A stretch of DNA of 27,121 nt, taken from NCBI GenBank assembly GCA_900541175.1, contig UQIT01000028.1, positions 1 through 27,121 of the forward strand, written 5' to 3'. The notes under the pieces were generated by a model that saw only the letters and a program-made list of their open reading frames with translations, did no database searches and was not told where the DNA came from. This DNA comes from an uncultured Collinsella sp. (GTDB lineage Bacteria > Actinomycetota > Coriobacteriia > Coriobacteriales > Coriobacteriaceae). The stretch's first letter is position 1. Each line of letters begins with the position of its first letter. Positions 7,321 to 15,490 of the stretch are shown piece after piece. A program made the translations under genes and the position numbers.

Positions 7321-10137
7321 TTATGCCTCACCTCCTTTGGAGTGCTTGCCAAGCGCGGTGGTATCTCCATCATTTGTGGCTGTGCTGTCGCTGCCCTGAG
7401 ATTTATGGTGCGAGCCAATATGCGGCAAGCGGCCCGTGGACTGATCGCCGCCCTTGGCACCACGCTCGCTGGCGTTGAGGCCAAACATGTGGCGGGCGGC
7501 AGGAATGGCGGCCGTGTGTTCGCGCATCTCGCGACGCAGGTCCTCATCCGAAAGCGCCGAGATGCGCATCTGGGTATTGAGGCTCGCTCGGATATATTCG
7601 ATATTGATAAGCCAGCCGCAGATGGCAATAACCGAGATGATCCAAATGACAAGCAGGATGATCTTGCCGTTATTGTCGATATCGAGAACCGTCGACAGGA
7701 CAAAGAGCAGGACCTGAACGCCCACCACGGCGGCAAAACCGCCCTTGATGTAGTACGGGTAGCGATGTTCAAAGGCGACCGCATGATCGAGCAGTTCGCG
7801 ACGGTACGAATCGGAATCGAGCATGACGCGCATGGCCGTGCGCAGCGAGTAGCGCTGGCGCGGCAGGTCGTTGGACTCGCAAATCATCATACCGGTCGTG
7901 GAGAGCTGTTTATCAAAGAGCAGGTTAAGGTTGAGCAGCAGCGGACGCAGCTGCAGGCCGATAAAGAGCGCCACGATCAAGAACACGCCCAGAATGCACA
8001 GGTTAAACAGGTAGTTGAACGAATACATTCCGCCGACCGTCTCGCGCAGCAGATTGATGCCGTAGGTAAAGGGCAGCAGCGGGTGCAGCCACTGGAAGAA
8101 GCCGGGCATCATCTCGATGGGGTACATGCCCGACGAACCCGGGATCTGCACGATGACGAGAATGACGCCGATAGCCTTGCCGATATGCTTAAACGTGGTG
8201 GACAGCGCATAGATGATATTGACGTAGGTGAACGAAATGGCGATGCTGCCCAGCACGAACAGCAGCGGGCTGACGCACTGCACGCCAATCACCAGATCGC
8301 CTACCGTAACGATGATGGCCTGCAACGCGCCCAGGATCACCATGAGCAACCAGCGGCCAAAGTAGCCTTGGCGCGCCGTAAAGCTGCCAACACCTTCACG
8401 GTCGACCTCGAGCTTGTAAATGGCGATGAGCACATAGCCGCCCACCCAAAGCGCCAGATTGGTGTAGAAGGGAGCGATGCCCGAGCCAAAGCTCTTGACC
8501 GGATAGATTGACTTGGACGTCAACTCAACCGGAGACGCCATGAAATCTGCCACGTCATTGACATCGACGCCCATCAGATCGGCCAGCTCGCCCATGGACT
8601 CGGAGGTCTGCAGCGCCGCGATGTCATTGGCGGCGGTTGCAAGCTTGTCCTGGACCTTGGCAAGCGAGGAATCGGTCTGGGACAGCGTGGTCTTGGCCTG
8701 GCCGAGCGTAGCGCTAAGCTGCGCCAACGTGCCGCGCGCATTTGCAAGTGTAGGTGTCATACCCGAGACGATACCGGTCAGGTCGCCCGAAACGGCAGCA
8801 AAAGAGTCGAGCGCGCTCGAGGCCTTCGGCAGCGCGTTTTGGCCCAAGTCCGTCTGGGCTTGGCCAAGGTTGGTCGCACCGGTATGAATTGCGTTATTGA
8901 TAGCGTCACTGGCACCCGAAACAGCCGCTGCGTCATTCGCCATGGCGCTCGACTGCGCGGACAGACCGTCCTTGATGCTCTGAAGCTTTTCATTCTGCTC
9001 TCGAAGCAAATCGATGGTCGATACAATGCGCGCGTCAATTTCCTCGGAACCTGTCGACGTGTCATTGGCGAGAATCTCCAAGTGCCCGATAACGGCCTTA
9101 TTGTGGTCGATCGTCGCTTGAAGAGACTCGAGCGAGTTGTCGATACGGGTGGTCGTAGATGTGACCGCGCCCGTCAGCTTGCCGATGGCAGCGTTCGCAG
9201 AGGCCGACGTCTTGGTGAGCGCAAGGCTGCCTTCCGAGAGCGCCTTGGAGAGCGAGGTGATGGAGTTGCCCGCCGTGGTGCGAGCTTCGCTCAGCAGATC
9301 GTTGCCCTGGGAGATCGCCTGCGTCAGCGACGGTGCCTGGCCTTGCAAGCCGGCAAGTGCCGCATCAGCCGAGGCGATAGCGCCACTCGTCTTATCGATG
9401 GCGGCATTCATATCGCCAATCGAATCGCGCACCTCGCCCAAGGTGTCGGACGCCTCGGACACCGAACTTGCCAGCGAGTCCTGAGTCTGGGTTGCCTTGT
9501 CCTTTAAATCGACACCGGCATCCTTGGCGATACCGGCAACAGTCTTGCCTACCGTAGAGACAAATTCCGAGTTGATCTGCTCCTCGATGGTGTTTGCACC
9601 GGTATCGGTAACCTTGGGCGCAATGGCGCTCTTCTTCTCATTGACGTAGTACGTGAGCTTGGGCTGATGGTAGTTGCCGTCGAGCATCGAAACCAGGTTA
9701 TCCGAGAAGTTCTTGGGAATCACGATAGCGGCATAGTACTCGCCGCTCTCGACGCCCTCCTTGGCATCGGCCGTCGAGTCGACGAACGTCCAGCCCAGCT
9801 GATCGTTCTCCTTGAGCTGATCGACGACCTGATCGCCCGCGTTGAGCTCGCCCACCAGGTCGTTTTGGGTGCCCCGATCGTTGTTGGCGATGGCAATCTT
9901 GATGCCCTGGGTGTTTCCGTACGGATCCCAGTTGGCCACGATGTTGTACCAGGCATACAGCGAGGGAATAACGCACACGCCAAGGGTAACCACCAAGGCG
10001 ACGGGGTTCACAAGCAGTCGCTTAATGTCGCGCTTAAATATCGCAAAGGAGACCTTTGCATTGGATAGTTTGCTGCCGAGACTCACGCTTGGACCATCCA
10101 TCCTGTCGTTGAATCGAATCGTACTATCGATAACCAT
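7321..10137 (-). CDS. YhgE/Pip family membrane protein with C-terminal extension, about 938 residues
   Basis: Paralogue of the next gene. It has an N-terminal membrane segment followed by YAWYNIVANWDPYGNTQGIKI, a long Ala/Ser/Thr/Asp-rich extracytoplasmic coiled-coil region (roughly 200-530), then the C-terminal ABC-2-like membrane block with GSSGMYPIEM and LLPFTYGINLL. Unlike its partner it continues about 190 residues further, with two extra membrane segments and a polar Ser/Gly/Thr/His-rich tail near the end. The start is uncertain: the ATG at 10137 lacks a clear ribosome binding site, a TTG at 10170 is upstream, and an ATG lies a further 22 codons downstream. A dyad and a -10-like box lie upstream (10194-10229). 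It is longer than most family members. Confidence 0.88.
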   Translation of the reverse strand: MVIDSTIRFNDRMDGPSVSLGSKLSNAKVSFAIFKRDIKRLLVNPVALVVTLGVCVIPSLYAWYNIVANWDPYGNTQGIKIAIANNDRGTQNDLVGELNAGDQVVDQLKENDQLGWTFVDSTADAKEGVESGEYYAAIVIPKNFSDNLVSMLDGNYHQPKLTYYVNEKKSAIAPKVTDTGANTIEEQINSEFVSTVGKTVAGIAKDAGVDLKDKATQTQDSLASSVSEASDTLGEVRDSIGDMNAAIDKTSGAIASADAALAGLQGQAPSLTQAISQGNDLLSEARTTAGNSITSLSKALSEGSLALTKTSASANAAIGKLTGAVTSTTTRIDNSLESLQATIDHNKAVIGHLEILANDTSTGSEEIDARIVSTIDLLREQNEKLQSIKDGLSAQSSAMANDAAAVSGASDAINNAIHTGATNLGQAQTDLGQNALPKASSALDSFAAVSGDLTGIVSGMTPTLANARGTLAQLSATLGQAKTTLSQTDSSLAKVQDKLATAANDIAALQTSESMGELADLMGVDVNDVADFMASPVELTSKSIYPVKSFGSGIAPFYTNLALWVGGYVLIAIYKLEVDREGVGSFTARQGYFGRWLLMVILGALQAIIVTVGDLVIGVQCVSPLLFVLGSIAISFTYVNIIYALSTTFKHIGKAIGVILVIVQIPGSSGMYPIEMMPGFFQWLHPLLPFTYGINLLRETVGGMYSFNYLFNLCILGVFLIVALFIGLQLRPLLLNLNLLFDKQLSTTGMMICESNDLPRQRYSLRTAMRVMLDSDSYRRELLDHAVAFEHRYPYYIKGGFAAVVGVQVLLFVLSTVLDIDNNGKIILLVIWIISVIAICGWLINIEYIRASLNTQMRISALSDEDLRREMREHTAAIPAARHMFGLNASERGAKGGDQSTGRLPHIGSHHKSQGSDSTATNDGDTTALGKHSKGGEA

Positions 10138-10193
10138 TGTACGTAAGCGCTTTAGCGTCTCAGAGCACAATGGTATTGAGTTTTGCGGGTAGC

Positions 10194-10229
10194 AATATAC
10201 TACGAAGACGAATTAACGTACAGTTGTAC
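10194..10229 (-). promoter_or_regulatory. Putative promoter and operator of the YhgE/Pip pair
   Basis: The minus strand has TATATT at 10194-10199, which would give a leader of about 50 bases to the ATG at 10137. Upstream, GTACA (10218-10222) and TGTAC (10225-10229) form a 5-2-5 dyad that would overlap the -35 area, a typical place for a repressor. A similar sequence occurs before the amidohydrolase gene at 3886-3897. Confidence 0.45.
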
Positions 10230-10295
10230 AGTATCTTTAATTTCAGCAGGTCACAAAACCACAACCCGCACAAATTAGCAATTCAAATAGTCATC

Positions 10296-10335
10296 GGGGA
10301 CGTTCTTAAACGACTGGTCAAACAAGAACGCCCCC
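10296..10335. repeat. Imperfect hairpin with GGGGACGTTCTT arm
   Basis: CGTTCTT (10301-10307) pairs with AAGAACG (10324-10330), extended after one mismatch by GGGG with CCCC. Just inside and beyond it, AACGACTGGT and AACGACTAGT are near-direct repeats. It belongs to the 441-base non-coding stretch 10138-10578, which otherwise contains the promoter region, the nested repeat at 10386-10485 and two smaller hairpins. Confidence 0.55.
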
Positions 10336-10385
10336 AACGACTAGTTTGGACCACGGTAACATCGATGTTTTAGCAATGCCAGCGA

Positions 10386-10485
10386 GCGGGCGCCAGAGCG
10401 AACAAATTGGCATGAAAAGAGGACGGCATAGACCTTCTGGTCATGCCGTCCTCTTTGAATGACAAGTTGTCGCTCTGGCGCCCGC
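10386..10485. repeat. Nested inverted repeat, copy B of a two-member family
   Basis: The outer stem is perfect over 15 pairs (10386-10400 with 10471-10485) and continues as ACAA with TTGT after a bulged A. The middle stem pairs TTGGCAT (10407-10413) with ATGACAA (10459-10465), six of seven pairs. The inner stem pairs 10416-10429 with 10443-10456, then a bulged A at 10430, then GACC with GGTC around the loop TTCT. The inner part (GGCAT, bulged A, GRCC, TT plus two bases, GGYC, ATGCC) and the flanks TTGAA-G-CAAG-TTG match copy A. On the minus strand the inner hairpin is followed by TTTT within the larger fold, so it could also end the htpG transcript. Confidence 0.85.
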
Positions 10486-10500
10486 GCAGCGTCGACTGGT

Positions 10501-10522
10501 CCGCCGTTCGTTAGAACGGCGG
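10501..10522. repeat. Hairpin in the htpG 3' region
   Basis: CCGCCGTTC (10501-10509) pairs perfectly with GAACGGCGG (10514-10522) around the loop GTTA. No T-run follows on either strand. The sequence GCAGCGTCGA occurs on both sides (10486-10495 and 10531-10540). Confidence 0.6.
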
Positions 10523-10544
10523 AACTGAGGGCAGCGTCGAGCCG

Positions 10545-10570
10545 TTACGCGGTTTGGTAAAACCGCGTAA
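10545..10570. terminator. Hairpin directly after htpG
   Basis: TTACGCGGTTT (10545-10555) pairs perfectly with AAACCGCGTAA (10560-10570) around the loop GGTA. It starts eight bases after the htpG stop codon, so it is the first candidate for the 3' end of that transcript. There is no T-run after it, so it may instead be a stability hairpin. Confidence 0.5.
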
Positions 10571-10578
10571 ATACCTAA

Positions 10579-12603
10579 CTACATCAAGTTGCAAACAGCT
10601 GCTGCGAAGGCAACGGGGTCCTCGGGCAGAATGCCCTCGACCAGCAGGGCCTGGTCATAGAGCAAACCGGAGTACTGCTTGATCTTGTCGGCGTCGCCCG
10701 CCTTCTGAGCGGCGACGAGCTTGGAAAAGACCGGGTGCTTGGCGTTGAGCTCGAGCACGCGCTGGCTCTTGGGCATACCGTCGGGCGCGCCCTCGGGACC
10801 CTTCTGGAGCACCTTCTCCATCTCGAGCGAAAGCGGGCCCTCGGTGGTGATGCACGCGGGAGCATCGGTCAGGCGCGCAGAGACGGCAACCTTCTCGACC
10901 TTGTCGCCGAGTGCCTCCTTCATGGCGTTAAAGAGGTCCTCGTTCTCCTTGGTGGCGTCCTCGGCCTCCTTTTTCTCGTCCTCGGTCGCCAGGTCAAGAT
11001 CACCGGTTGCGACGTTCTTGAGCTCCAGGTGACGATCCTCAACCTCGGGCTCGGCACCATCGGCCACGGCCTTCTCGGCAGCCTCGCGGGCGGCATCGTC
11101 CTCGTAGATCTTGGGCATATCGGCGGCAACGTACTCACGCATAGCCTGGAACGTGAACTCATCCACATCCTGCGTCAGCAGCAGCACGTCATAGCCGCGG
11201 TCGAGCACGCCCTTTACCACGGGCATCTTGGCCAAGCGCTCACGCGAGTCGCCGGCGGCGTAGTAGATGGCCTTCTGATCCTCGGGCATGCCCTTGGCAT
11301 ACTCGGCCAGGGTAATCATCTTCTGTTCCTTGGCAGACCAGAACAGCAACAGGTCGGCGAGCTCATCGGCCTTCATGCCATAGCTCGAGTAGATGCCGTA
11401 CTTAAGACCGCGGCCAAAGTTCTCAAAGAACTTCTCGTAGGCCTCGCGGTCGTTGTCACGCATATCCTCAAGGTCGGCGGTAATCTTCTTTTCCACACGC
11501 TTGGCGATGGCCTTGAGCTGACGGTTCTGCTGCAGCGTCTCGCGCGAGATGTTGAGCGACACGTCGGCGGAATCCACGACGCCGCGGACAAAGTTGTAGT
11601 AGTCGGGCAGCAGGTCGTCGCACTTCTCCATGATCAGGACGTTGGAGCTGTAGAGCGCCAGACCCTTCTCGTAGTCCTTGCTGTACAGATCGAACGGCGC
11701 GCGTCCCGGCACAAACAGCAGGGCGTCATACTCGAGCGTGCCCTCGGCGTGGAAGCTGATGGTGCGCGCAGGATCGTCAAAGTCGTGGAACGTGGACTTG
11801 TAGAACTCGTCGTAGTCCTTCTGCTCGACATCGGAGCTGCGCTTCTTCCAGATCGGTGTCATGGAATTGACGGTCTCGAGCTCCTGATAGTCCTCGTACT
11901 CGGGCTTGTAATCGTCGCCGGCGTCCTCGGGCTTGGGTTTCTGGCGGCTCTTGGACACCATCATCTGAATCGGGTAGCGCACATAGTTGCTGTACTGCTG
12001 AATCAGGCTCTTGAGACCCCACTCGGTCAGGAAGCGATCGTAGGTCTCGGCCTCGCCGTCGGCATCGAGCTTCTCGTTCTCGCGCAGCGTCAGGATGACA
12101 TCGGTACCGTGCTCGGCGCGCTCACCGTCCTCGATGGTGTAGCCCTCAAGACCGTCGGATTCCCACACATGGGCGACATCCTCGCCATAGGCGCGGCTGA
12201 CGACCTTCACATGGCTGGCAACCATAAAGGCAGAGTAGAAGCCCACGCCAAACTGGCCGATGATGTCGACATCGGAGCCCTGCTGCTCGGCGTTCTCGGT
12301 CTTAAACTCCTCGGAGCCGGAATGGGCGATGGTGCCCAGATTGCGCTCGAGCTCCTCGGCGGTCATGCCAATGCCGTTATCCGAGATGGTAATGGTGCGG
12401 GCGTCTTTATCAAAGGAGACGCGAATGGCCAGGTCGCCCTGGTTGATCTTGACGCTCGGATCCTGCAGGCTCTTAAAGTTGAGCTTGTCGACGGCGTCGC
12501 TCGCGTTAGAGATAAGCTCGCGCAGGAAGATTTCCTTATTGGTGTAGATGGAGTTGATCATGAGGTCGAGCAGTTTTTTGCTCTCGGTCTTAAATTGACG
12601 CAT
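10579..12603 (-). CDS. htpG: Chaperone HtpG (Hsp90 family)
   Basis: Cytoplasmic ATP-dependent dimeric chaperone. The GHKL ATPase motifs are clear: RELISNASDAVDKL with Glu29 and Asn33, ISDNGIGM (73-80) with Asp75, and GQFGVGFYSAF (116-126). The middle domain carries the catalytic-loop region NVLIMEKCDDLLPDYYNFVRGVVDS and SLNISRETLQQNRQLKAIAKRV. At 674 residues it is longer than the roughly 620-residue enterobacterial protein, mostly because of an acidic, Glu/Ala/Lys-rich insert around residues 500-560 before the C-terminal dimerisation domain. The ATG at 12603 is preceded by AAAGGA with a six-base gap. No CIRCE or HAIR heat-shock operator is seen upstream. A possible promoter is given separately. 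Confidence 0.97.
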   Translation of the reverse strand: MRQFKTESKKLLDLMINSIYTNKEIFLRELISNASDAVDKLNFKSLQDPSVKINQGDLAIRVSFDKDARTITISDNGIGMTAEELERNLGTIAHSGSEEFKTENAEQQGSDVDIIGQFGVGFYSAFMVASHVKVVSRAYGEDVAHVWESDGLEGYTIEDGERAEHGTDVILTLRENEKLDADGEAETYDRFLTEWGLKSLIQQYSNYVRYPIQMMVSKSRQKPKPEDAGDDYKPEYEDYQELETVNSMTPIWKKRSSDVEQKDYDEFYKSTFHDFDDPARTISFHAEGTLEYDALLFVPGRAPFDLYSKDYEKGLALYSSNVLIMEKCDDLLPDYYNFVRGVVDSADVSLNISRETLQQNRQLKAIAKRVEKKITADLEDMRDNDREAYEKFFENFGRGLKYGIYSSYGMKADELADLLLFWSAKEQKMITLAEYAKGMPEDQKAIYYAAGDSRERLAKMPVVKGVLDRGYDVLLLTQDVDEFTFQAMREYVAADMPKIYEDDAAREAAEKAVADGAEPEVEDRHLELKNVATGDLDLATEDEKKEAEDATKENEDLFNAMKEALGDKVEKVAVSARLTDAPACITTEGPLSLEMEKVLQKGPEGAPDGMPKSQRVLELNAKHPVFSKLVAAQKAGDADKIKQYSGLLYDQALLVEGILPEDPVAFAAAVCNLM

Positions 12604-12689
12604 GTGCAGTCCTTTCGCGCTACCCCCGTCCGCAAAAACGGCCCGGTTGCCCGAGCCGCATCGCAGACCTGCTATGTTCAGACTTAGAT

Positions 12690-12718
12690 TTTATAACCCA
12701 ATAGCGCGCATATATACA
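12690..12718 (-). promoter_or_regulatory. Putative htpG promoter
   Basis: On the minus strand TGTATA (12713-12718) and TATAAA (12690-12695) are spaced by 17 bases, about 87 bases before the start codon. A weak dyad, ACATAC and GTATGT with 14 bases between, lies just upstream near 12716-12741. The heat-shock regulator cannot be named from this. Confidence 0.4.
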
Positions 12719-12767
12719 TACGGAATCGAAAAACTGTATGTCCGAGCGCTCCAATGCGTCAATTGCC

Positions 12768-12806
12768 AAGGAGTGTCCCCAGCTGCCGGCAGAAAAGGAA
12801 CGTCCC
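12768..12806 (-). repeat. Two direct copies of GGGAC-TCCTT between GNAT gene and htpG
   Basis: On the minus strand GGGACGTTCCTT (12795-12806) and GGGACACTCCTT (12768-12779) repeat with a 27-base period. The first begins at the last base of the GNAT stop codon. A related arm, GGGGACGTTCTT, is found at 10296. They may be short dispersed repeats of REP type, which I recall as common in Coriobacteriia, but that is not verified here. Confidence 0.4.
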
Positions 12807-13306
12807 TATCTGCCATCTACGCGCTTGGCCATCCAGACATGGGGCTGGCCCTCGTCTTCGTAATCTACCGGGGCAATTTGCGTGTAGCCCGCCTTTGCAT
12901 AGAGCGGCAACACGTATTCCTGCGCATGCAGCTTAATAAGCTTAGCGCCGGCATCGCGTGCACACGAAGCACTGGCCTCGACGATCGCACTCGCCAGTCC
13001 GCGACGACGCATAGCCGGCAGCACGGCGACGCGCCCCATAATGTAGGCCTCCCCCGCCGCAACGCCTTCGTCCATGTCGCATGCCGGCAACACCGGGGCC
13101 TCTGCGTCAGCCACGCGCTCAAGCTCCTCGGGAAACACGCGCGAGCAACCGGCAAGCTCGCCGTCTACATAGAGCGTCACATGAATGCAGTTCTGATCCT
13201 CGTCGATAGCGTCGAACTCATTCTCGTAGCCCTGCTCGTCCATAAAAACGACGCGGCGCACCAACGCCGCGTCATCAAAGCATCCCGTCTTAAGTTGGAT
13301 ATCCAT
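12806..13306 (-). CDS. GNAT family N-acetyltransferase
   Basis: A 166-residue acyl-CoA-dependent acyltransferase. Core GNAT features are the strand IHVTLYVDGELAGCSRVF, then IMGRVAVLPAMRRRGLASAIVEAS, where RRRGLA is the acetyl-CoA pyrophosphate-binding loop (motif A), and the C-terminal LYAKAGYTQIAP (motif B region). The N-terminal part (RRVVFMDEQGYENEFDAIDEDQ) resembles ElaA-like proteins, so a small-molecule or amine substrate is possible, but unknown. The ATG at 13306 is chosen over a TTG six codons upstream because AAAGGG lies five bases before it. It starts 39 bases after the cpsB-like gene and might be the last gene of that transcript. Confidence 0.85.
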   Translation of the reverse strand: MDIQLKTGCFDDAALVRRVVFMDEQGYENEFDAIDEDQNCIHVTLYVDGELAGCSRVFPEELERVADAEAPVLPACDMDEGVAAGEAYIMGRVAVLPAMRRRGLASAIVEASASCARDAGAKLIKLHAQEYVLPLYAKAGYTQIAPVDYEDEGQPHVWMAKRVDGR

Positions 13307-13345
13307 GGCTGCCCTTTCATTCAATGCGAACGTTAGGGACAGATA

Positions 13346-13996
13346 TTAGCGAAAATGAGCTCCGCGCACGCTAAACTTCGCGCGAGCCTTCGCCAGGCAG
13401 TCGTAATGACCCACGTTATGGGCATCGCTCGCGATGAAGCTGTACAGGTTCTGATCGAACAGGCGCTGTGCCGGCTTTTTCTCGCGACCAAAGCGACCGC
13501 CGGCAATAAAGTCCGCCGAAGCCTGCAGCTTGCAGCCCATATCGACCAGACGCTCCGCCACGCTTACATCCTTTTGAACCGCACGATAGCGCTCAGGATG
13601 AGCGATGATCACCTGGTAGCCACGGCACTGCAAATCGTAAATCGTGTTCTCGTACTCTCTAAACGCATACGCATCGGCATGCGTCGAAAGCTCGAGCAGA
13701 AACTCGTTGGTCCCATCGAAATGCAAGTGCTCCGCGGCATCGATACCAAGCTCAACGAGCTTTCGATGGTTGACCTCGAAGCCCATCTGGAGCGGAAAAC
13801 CGTCAGCGTTATCACGCAGCAGCTCAAAGGCATCCCACATCTTGTCGTAATCAAAATAGGGATCACGGCAGTGAGGAGTGCAAACGATTCTGGTTACACC
13901 GGCCCGCTTGGCAGCCTCGAGCATCGCCAAGCTCTCATCGAGATCGGCGGCGCCGTCGTCTACACCCGGCAAGATATGGCAATGAATGTCACGCAT
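13346..13996 (-). CDS. CpsB/CapC-type tyrosine-protein phosphatase (PHP family)
   Basis: A 216-residue manganese-dependent phosphatase that should dephosphorylate the tyrosine-rich tail of the neighbouring BY-kinase and so control capsule or exopolysaccharide assembly. PHP metal-binding motifs are visible: DIHCHILPGVDDG (3-15) with His5 and His7, CTPHCRDPYFD (39-49), IIAHPERYRAV in the middle, and SDAHNVGHYD near the C-terminus. Length is close to the 240-residue norm. It follows the kinase gene by 17 bases; AAGG upstream of the ATG at 13996 is a modest ribosome binding site. This order (Wzz protein, kinase, phosphatase) supports the assignment. Confidence 0.92.
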   Translation of the reverse strand: MRDIHCHILPGVDDGAADLDESLAMLEAAKRAGVTRIVCTPHCRDPYFDYDKMWDAFELLRDNADGFPLQMGFEVNHRKLVELGIDAAEHLHFDGTNEFLLELSTHADAYAFREYENTIYDLQCRGYQVIIAHPERYRAVQKDVSVAERLVDMGCKLQASADFIAGGRFGREKKPAQRLFDQNLYSFIASDAHNVGHYDCLAKARAKFSVRGAHFR

Positions 13997-14013
13997 AGGT
14001 CAGCCTTAATCAA

Positions 14014-14751
14014 CTAAACGTTTGCTCGGTTGGTGAAGATGCCCTTTTTGGAAGTCCCCTGATCGTCGGAGCCCTTCTTCACCTTCTTACCGTCCTTGGT
14101 GTAGTAGGAGTAGTAGTACTCGCTGGTCTCGGTCTCGCAGTAGTTCATAACGGTACCGATGAGCTTGACCTTTTCGGACTTCTTAAGCTGGCCGATAGCG
14201 TTGAGTGCCTCCTCGCGCTTGGTGAAGTCCTCGCGCACCACGAACAGCGCGCCGTCGGTCAGACTTGCGATCTCGGCAGCATCGATGAAGGTGCCGACCG
14301 GGGGAGCATCAAAGATGACGTACTGAAACTTGGCGGACAGTGCCTTTACCAGCTTGGCAAAGCGGTGAGAGACGATGATGTCAGCAGGATTGGGAATGTG
14401 CGGCTCGGCATCGAGGAAGTAGAAGTTCTTCTGACCCGTCTCGACAATTGCCTGGTCAATGGAGATCTGCTCGGAAAGGACCGCATAGAGTCCGCCGCGC
14501 GAACGAACGCCGAGCATATCGGAAAGGGACCTGCGGCGCATATCGGCCTCGACCAGGAGCACGGACTTGCCGCTCGTGGCGATAGCCTGGGCAAGGTTGA
14601 TGGAAACCGTAGACTTGCCCTCGTTGGGAATCGAGGACGTGACAGTAATGGAGCGAATGGGGTCGTCCACGCTCGCAAAGCGGATGTTGGCCAGAAGGGT
14701 CTTGGCGGCATTCTGTACAACGAGCTTATCGGTGTTCTTTGCCTTAGCCAT
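14014..14751 (-). CDS. CpsD/CapB-type bacterial tyrosine kinase
   Basis: A 245-residue cytoplasmic BY-kinase controlling polysaccharide polymerisation and export together with the Wzz-like partner. The ATPase motifs are Walker A SSIPNEGKST (39-48), Walker A' VLLVEADMRRRSL (64-76) and Walker B YVIFDAPP (144-151). The C-terminal tail has a tyrosine cluster, SEYYYSYYTKDGKK (Tyr212-214, 216 and 217), the expected autophosphorylation site. The cytoplasmic kinase is separate from the membrane activator, as in Firmicutes and not as in Wzc. The ATG at 14751 starts two bases after the upstream stop codon, and AAAGGTGG within that gene's end serves as ribosome binding site, so the pair is translationally coupled. 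Confidence 0.94.
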   Translation of the reverse strand: MAKAKNTDKLVVQNAAKTLLANIRFASVDDPIRSITVTSSIPNEGKSTVSINLAQAIATSGKSVLLVEADMRRRSLSDMLGVRSRGGLYAVLSEQISIDQAIVETGQKNFYFLDAEPHIPNPADIIVSHRFAKLVKALSAKFQYVIFDAPPVGTFIDAAEIASLTDGALFVVREDFTKREEALNAIGQLKKSEKVKLIGTVMNYCETETSEYYYSYYTKDGKKVKKGSDDQGTSKKGIFTNRANV

Positions 14752-14753
14752 GC

Positions 14754-15410
14754 CTATTTACCACCTTTCATAGCCGGAATTCGGCCAACAACGGGAATGC
14801 CCAGGAGCTCTTCTGCCTCTTCGGCACCGCGGATGCGGGTATTGAGCATGTCTGCCAAAACGACATAGGCGACTGCGATAAAGATACCGGCGAGGAACGC
14901 GACAGCAACGTACAGCATACGCTTGGGACCGCTGGGGGCTTCGGGGGTCTTAGCCTCGTCGATAACGTTGATGCTCTGGGCAGCGCCGACGTTCTGAGCG
15001 ACCGTACTCACCGAGCTGGCCATGGCCTTTGCGACCTTAGCCGTCTCCTTGGCATCGGTGCCGGTAACCGAAAGCGTAATGACACGCGTGGTGGTCTCGG
15101 AGGAAACAGACACCTTGTAGTCATCCAGATCGGTGAGGCCCAGTTCATTGGCTGCGCCGCTCTTAACGCTATCGCTATCCAGCAGCGTGGCGATATCGTT
15201 GGAAAGCATCTGACTCGCCGAGAGATCGTTGTAGCTCATCTGACCGCTATCGTCGGTCTTGGCGAGAATGTACATGCTCGTCGTCGCGGTATAGGTGTTG
15301 TCCATCGCAACGAAGGACACGATGCCCATGGCGATCGCGCAGACCACCGGAAGGGTGATGACCAGCTGAAGGTGCTTCTTTAGCAGCTGGAACAGTTCGA
15401 GAAGGGTCAT
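14754..15410 (-). CDS. Wzz/CpsC-type chain-length and kinase-activator protein
   Basis: A 218-residue membrane protein with a transmembrane segment at each end (about 17-36 and 166-186) and an extracytoplasmic domain between them, the usual layout of Wzz-domain proteins. It opens with LLELFQLLKKHLQLVITLPVV. Before the second segment comes the Pro-rich stretch EAKTPEAPSGPKRM. The short cytoplasmic tail (NTRIRGAEEAEELLGIPVVGRIP) would activate the kinase encoded next. It regulates capsule or exopolysaccharide chain length. The ATG at 15410 follows GAAAGG with a seven-base gap. It is the first gene of a cpsC-cpsD-cpsB operon with a plausible promoter at 15491-15519. Confidence 0.92.
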   Translation of the reverse strand: MTLLELFQLLKKHLQLVITLPVVCAIAMGIVSFVAMDNTYTATTSMYILAKTDDSGQMSYNDLSASQMLSNDIATLLDSDSVKSGAANELGLTDLDDYKVSVSSETTTRVITLSVTGTDAKETAKVAKAMASSVSTVAQNVGAAQSINVIDEAKTPEAPSGPKRMLYVAVAFLAGIFIAVAYVVLADMLNTRIRGAEEAEELLGIPVVGRIPAMKGGK

Positions 15411-15490
15411 GCAGCTTGCCTTTCATTTCCCCAGTTCGGATTGACAAAACTGTCCGTATGTTATCGCATCTTTTTACCGAGACCAAACTC

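Noticed and set aside
10735..12687. A 650-codon open frame on the plus strand across htpG
   Set aside because: It is antisense to a full-length HtpG with all motifs; long antisense frames are common in GC-rich genes, and its protein is a repetitive Leu/Gly/His/Val mix without motifs.
12604..12805. A CIRCE or HAIR heat-shock operator before htpG
   Set aside because: Neither TTAGCACTC/GAGTGCTAA nor CTTGAGT/ACTCAAG is present.
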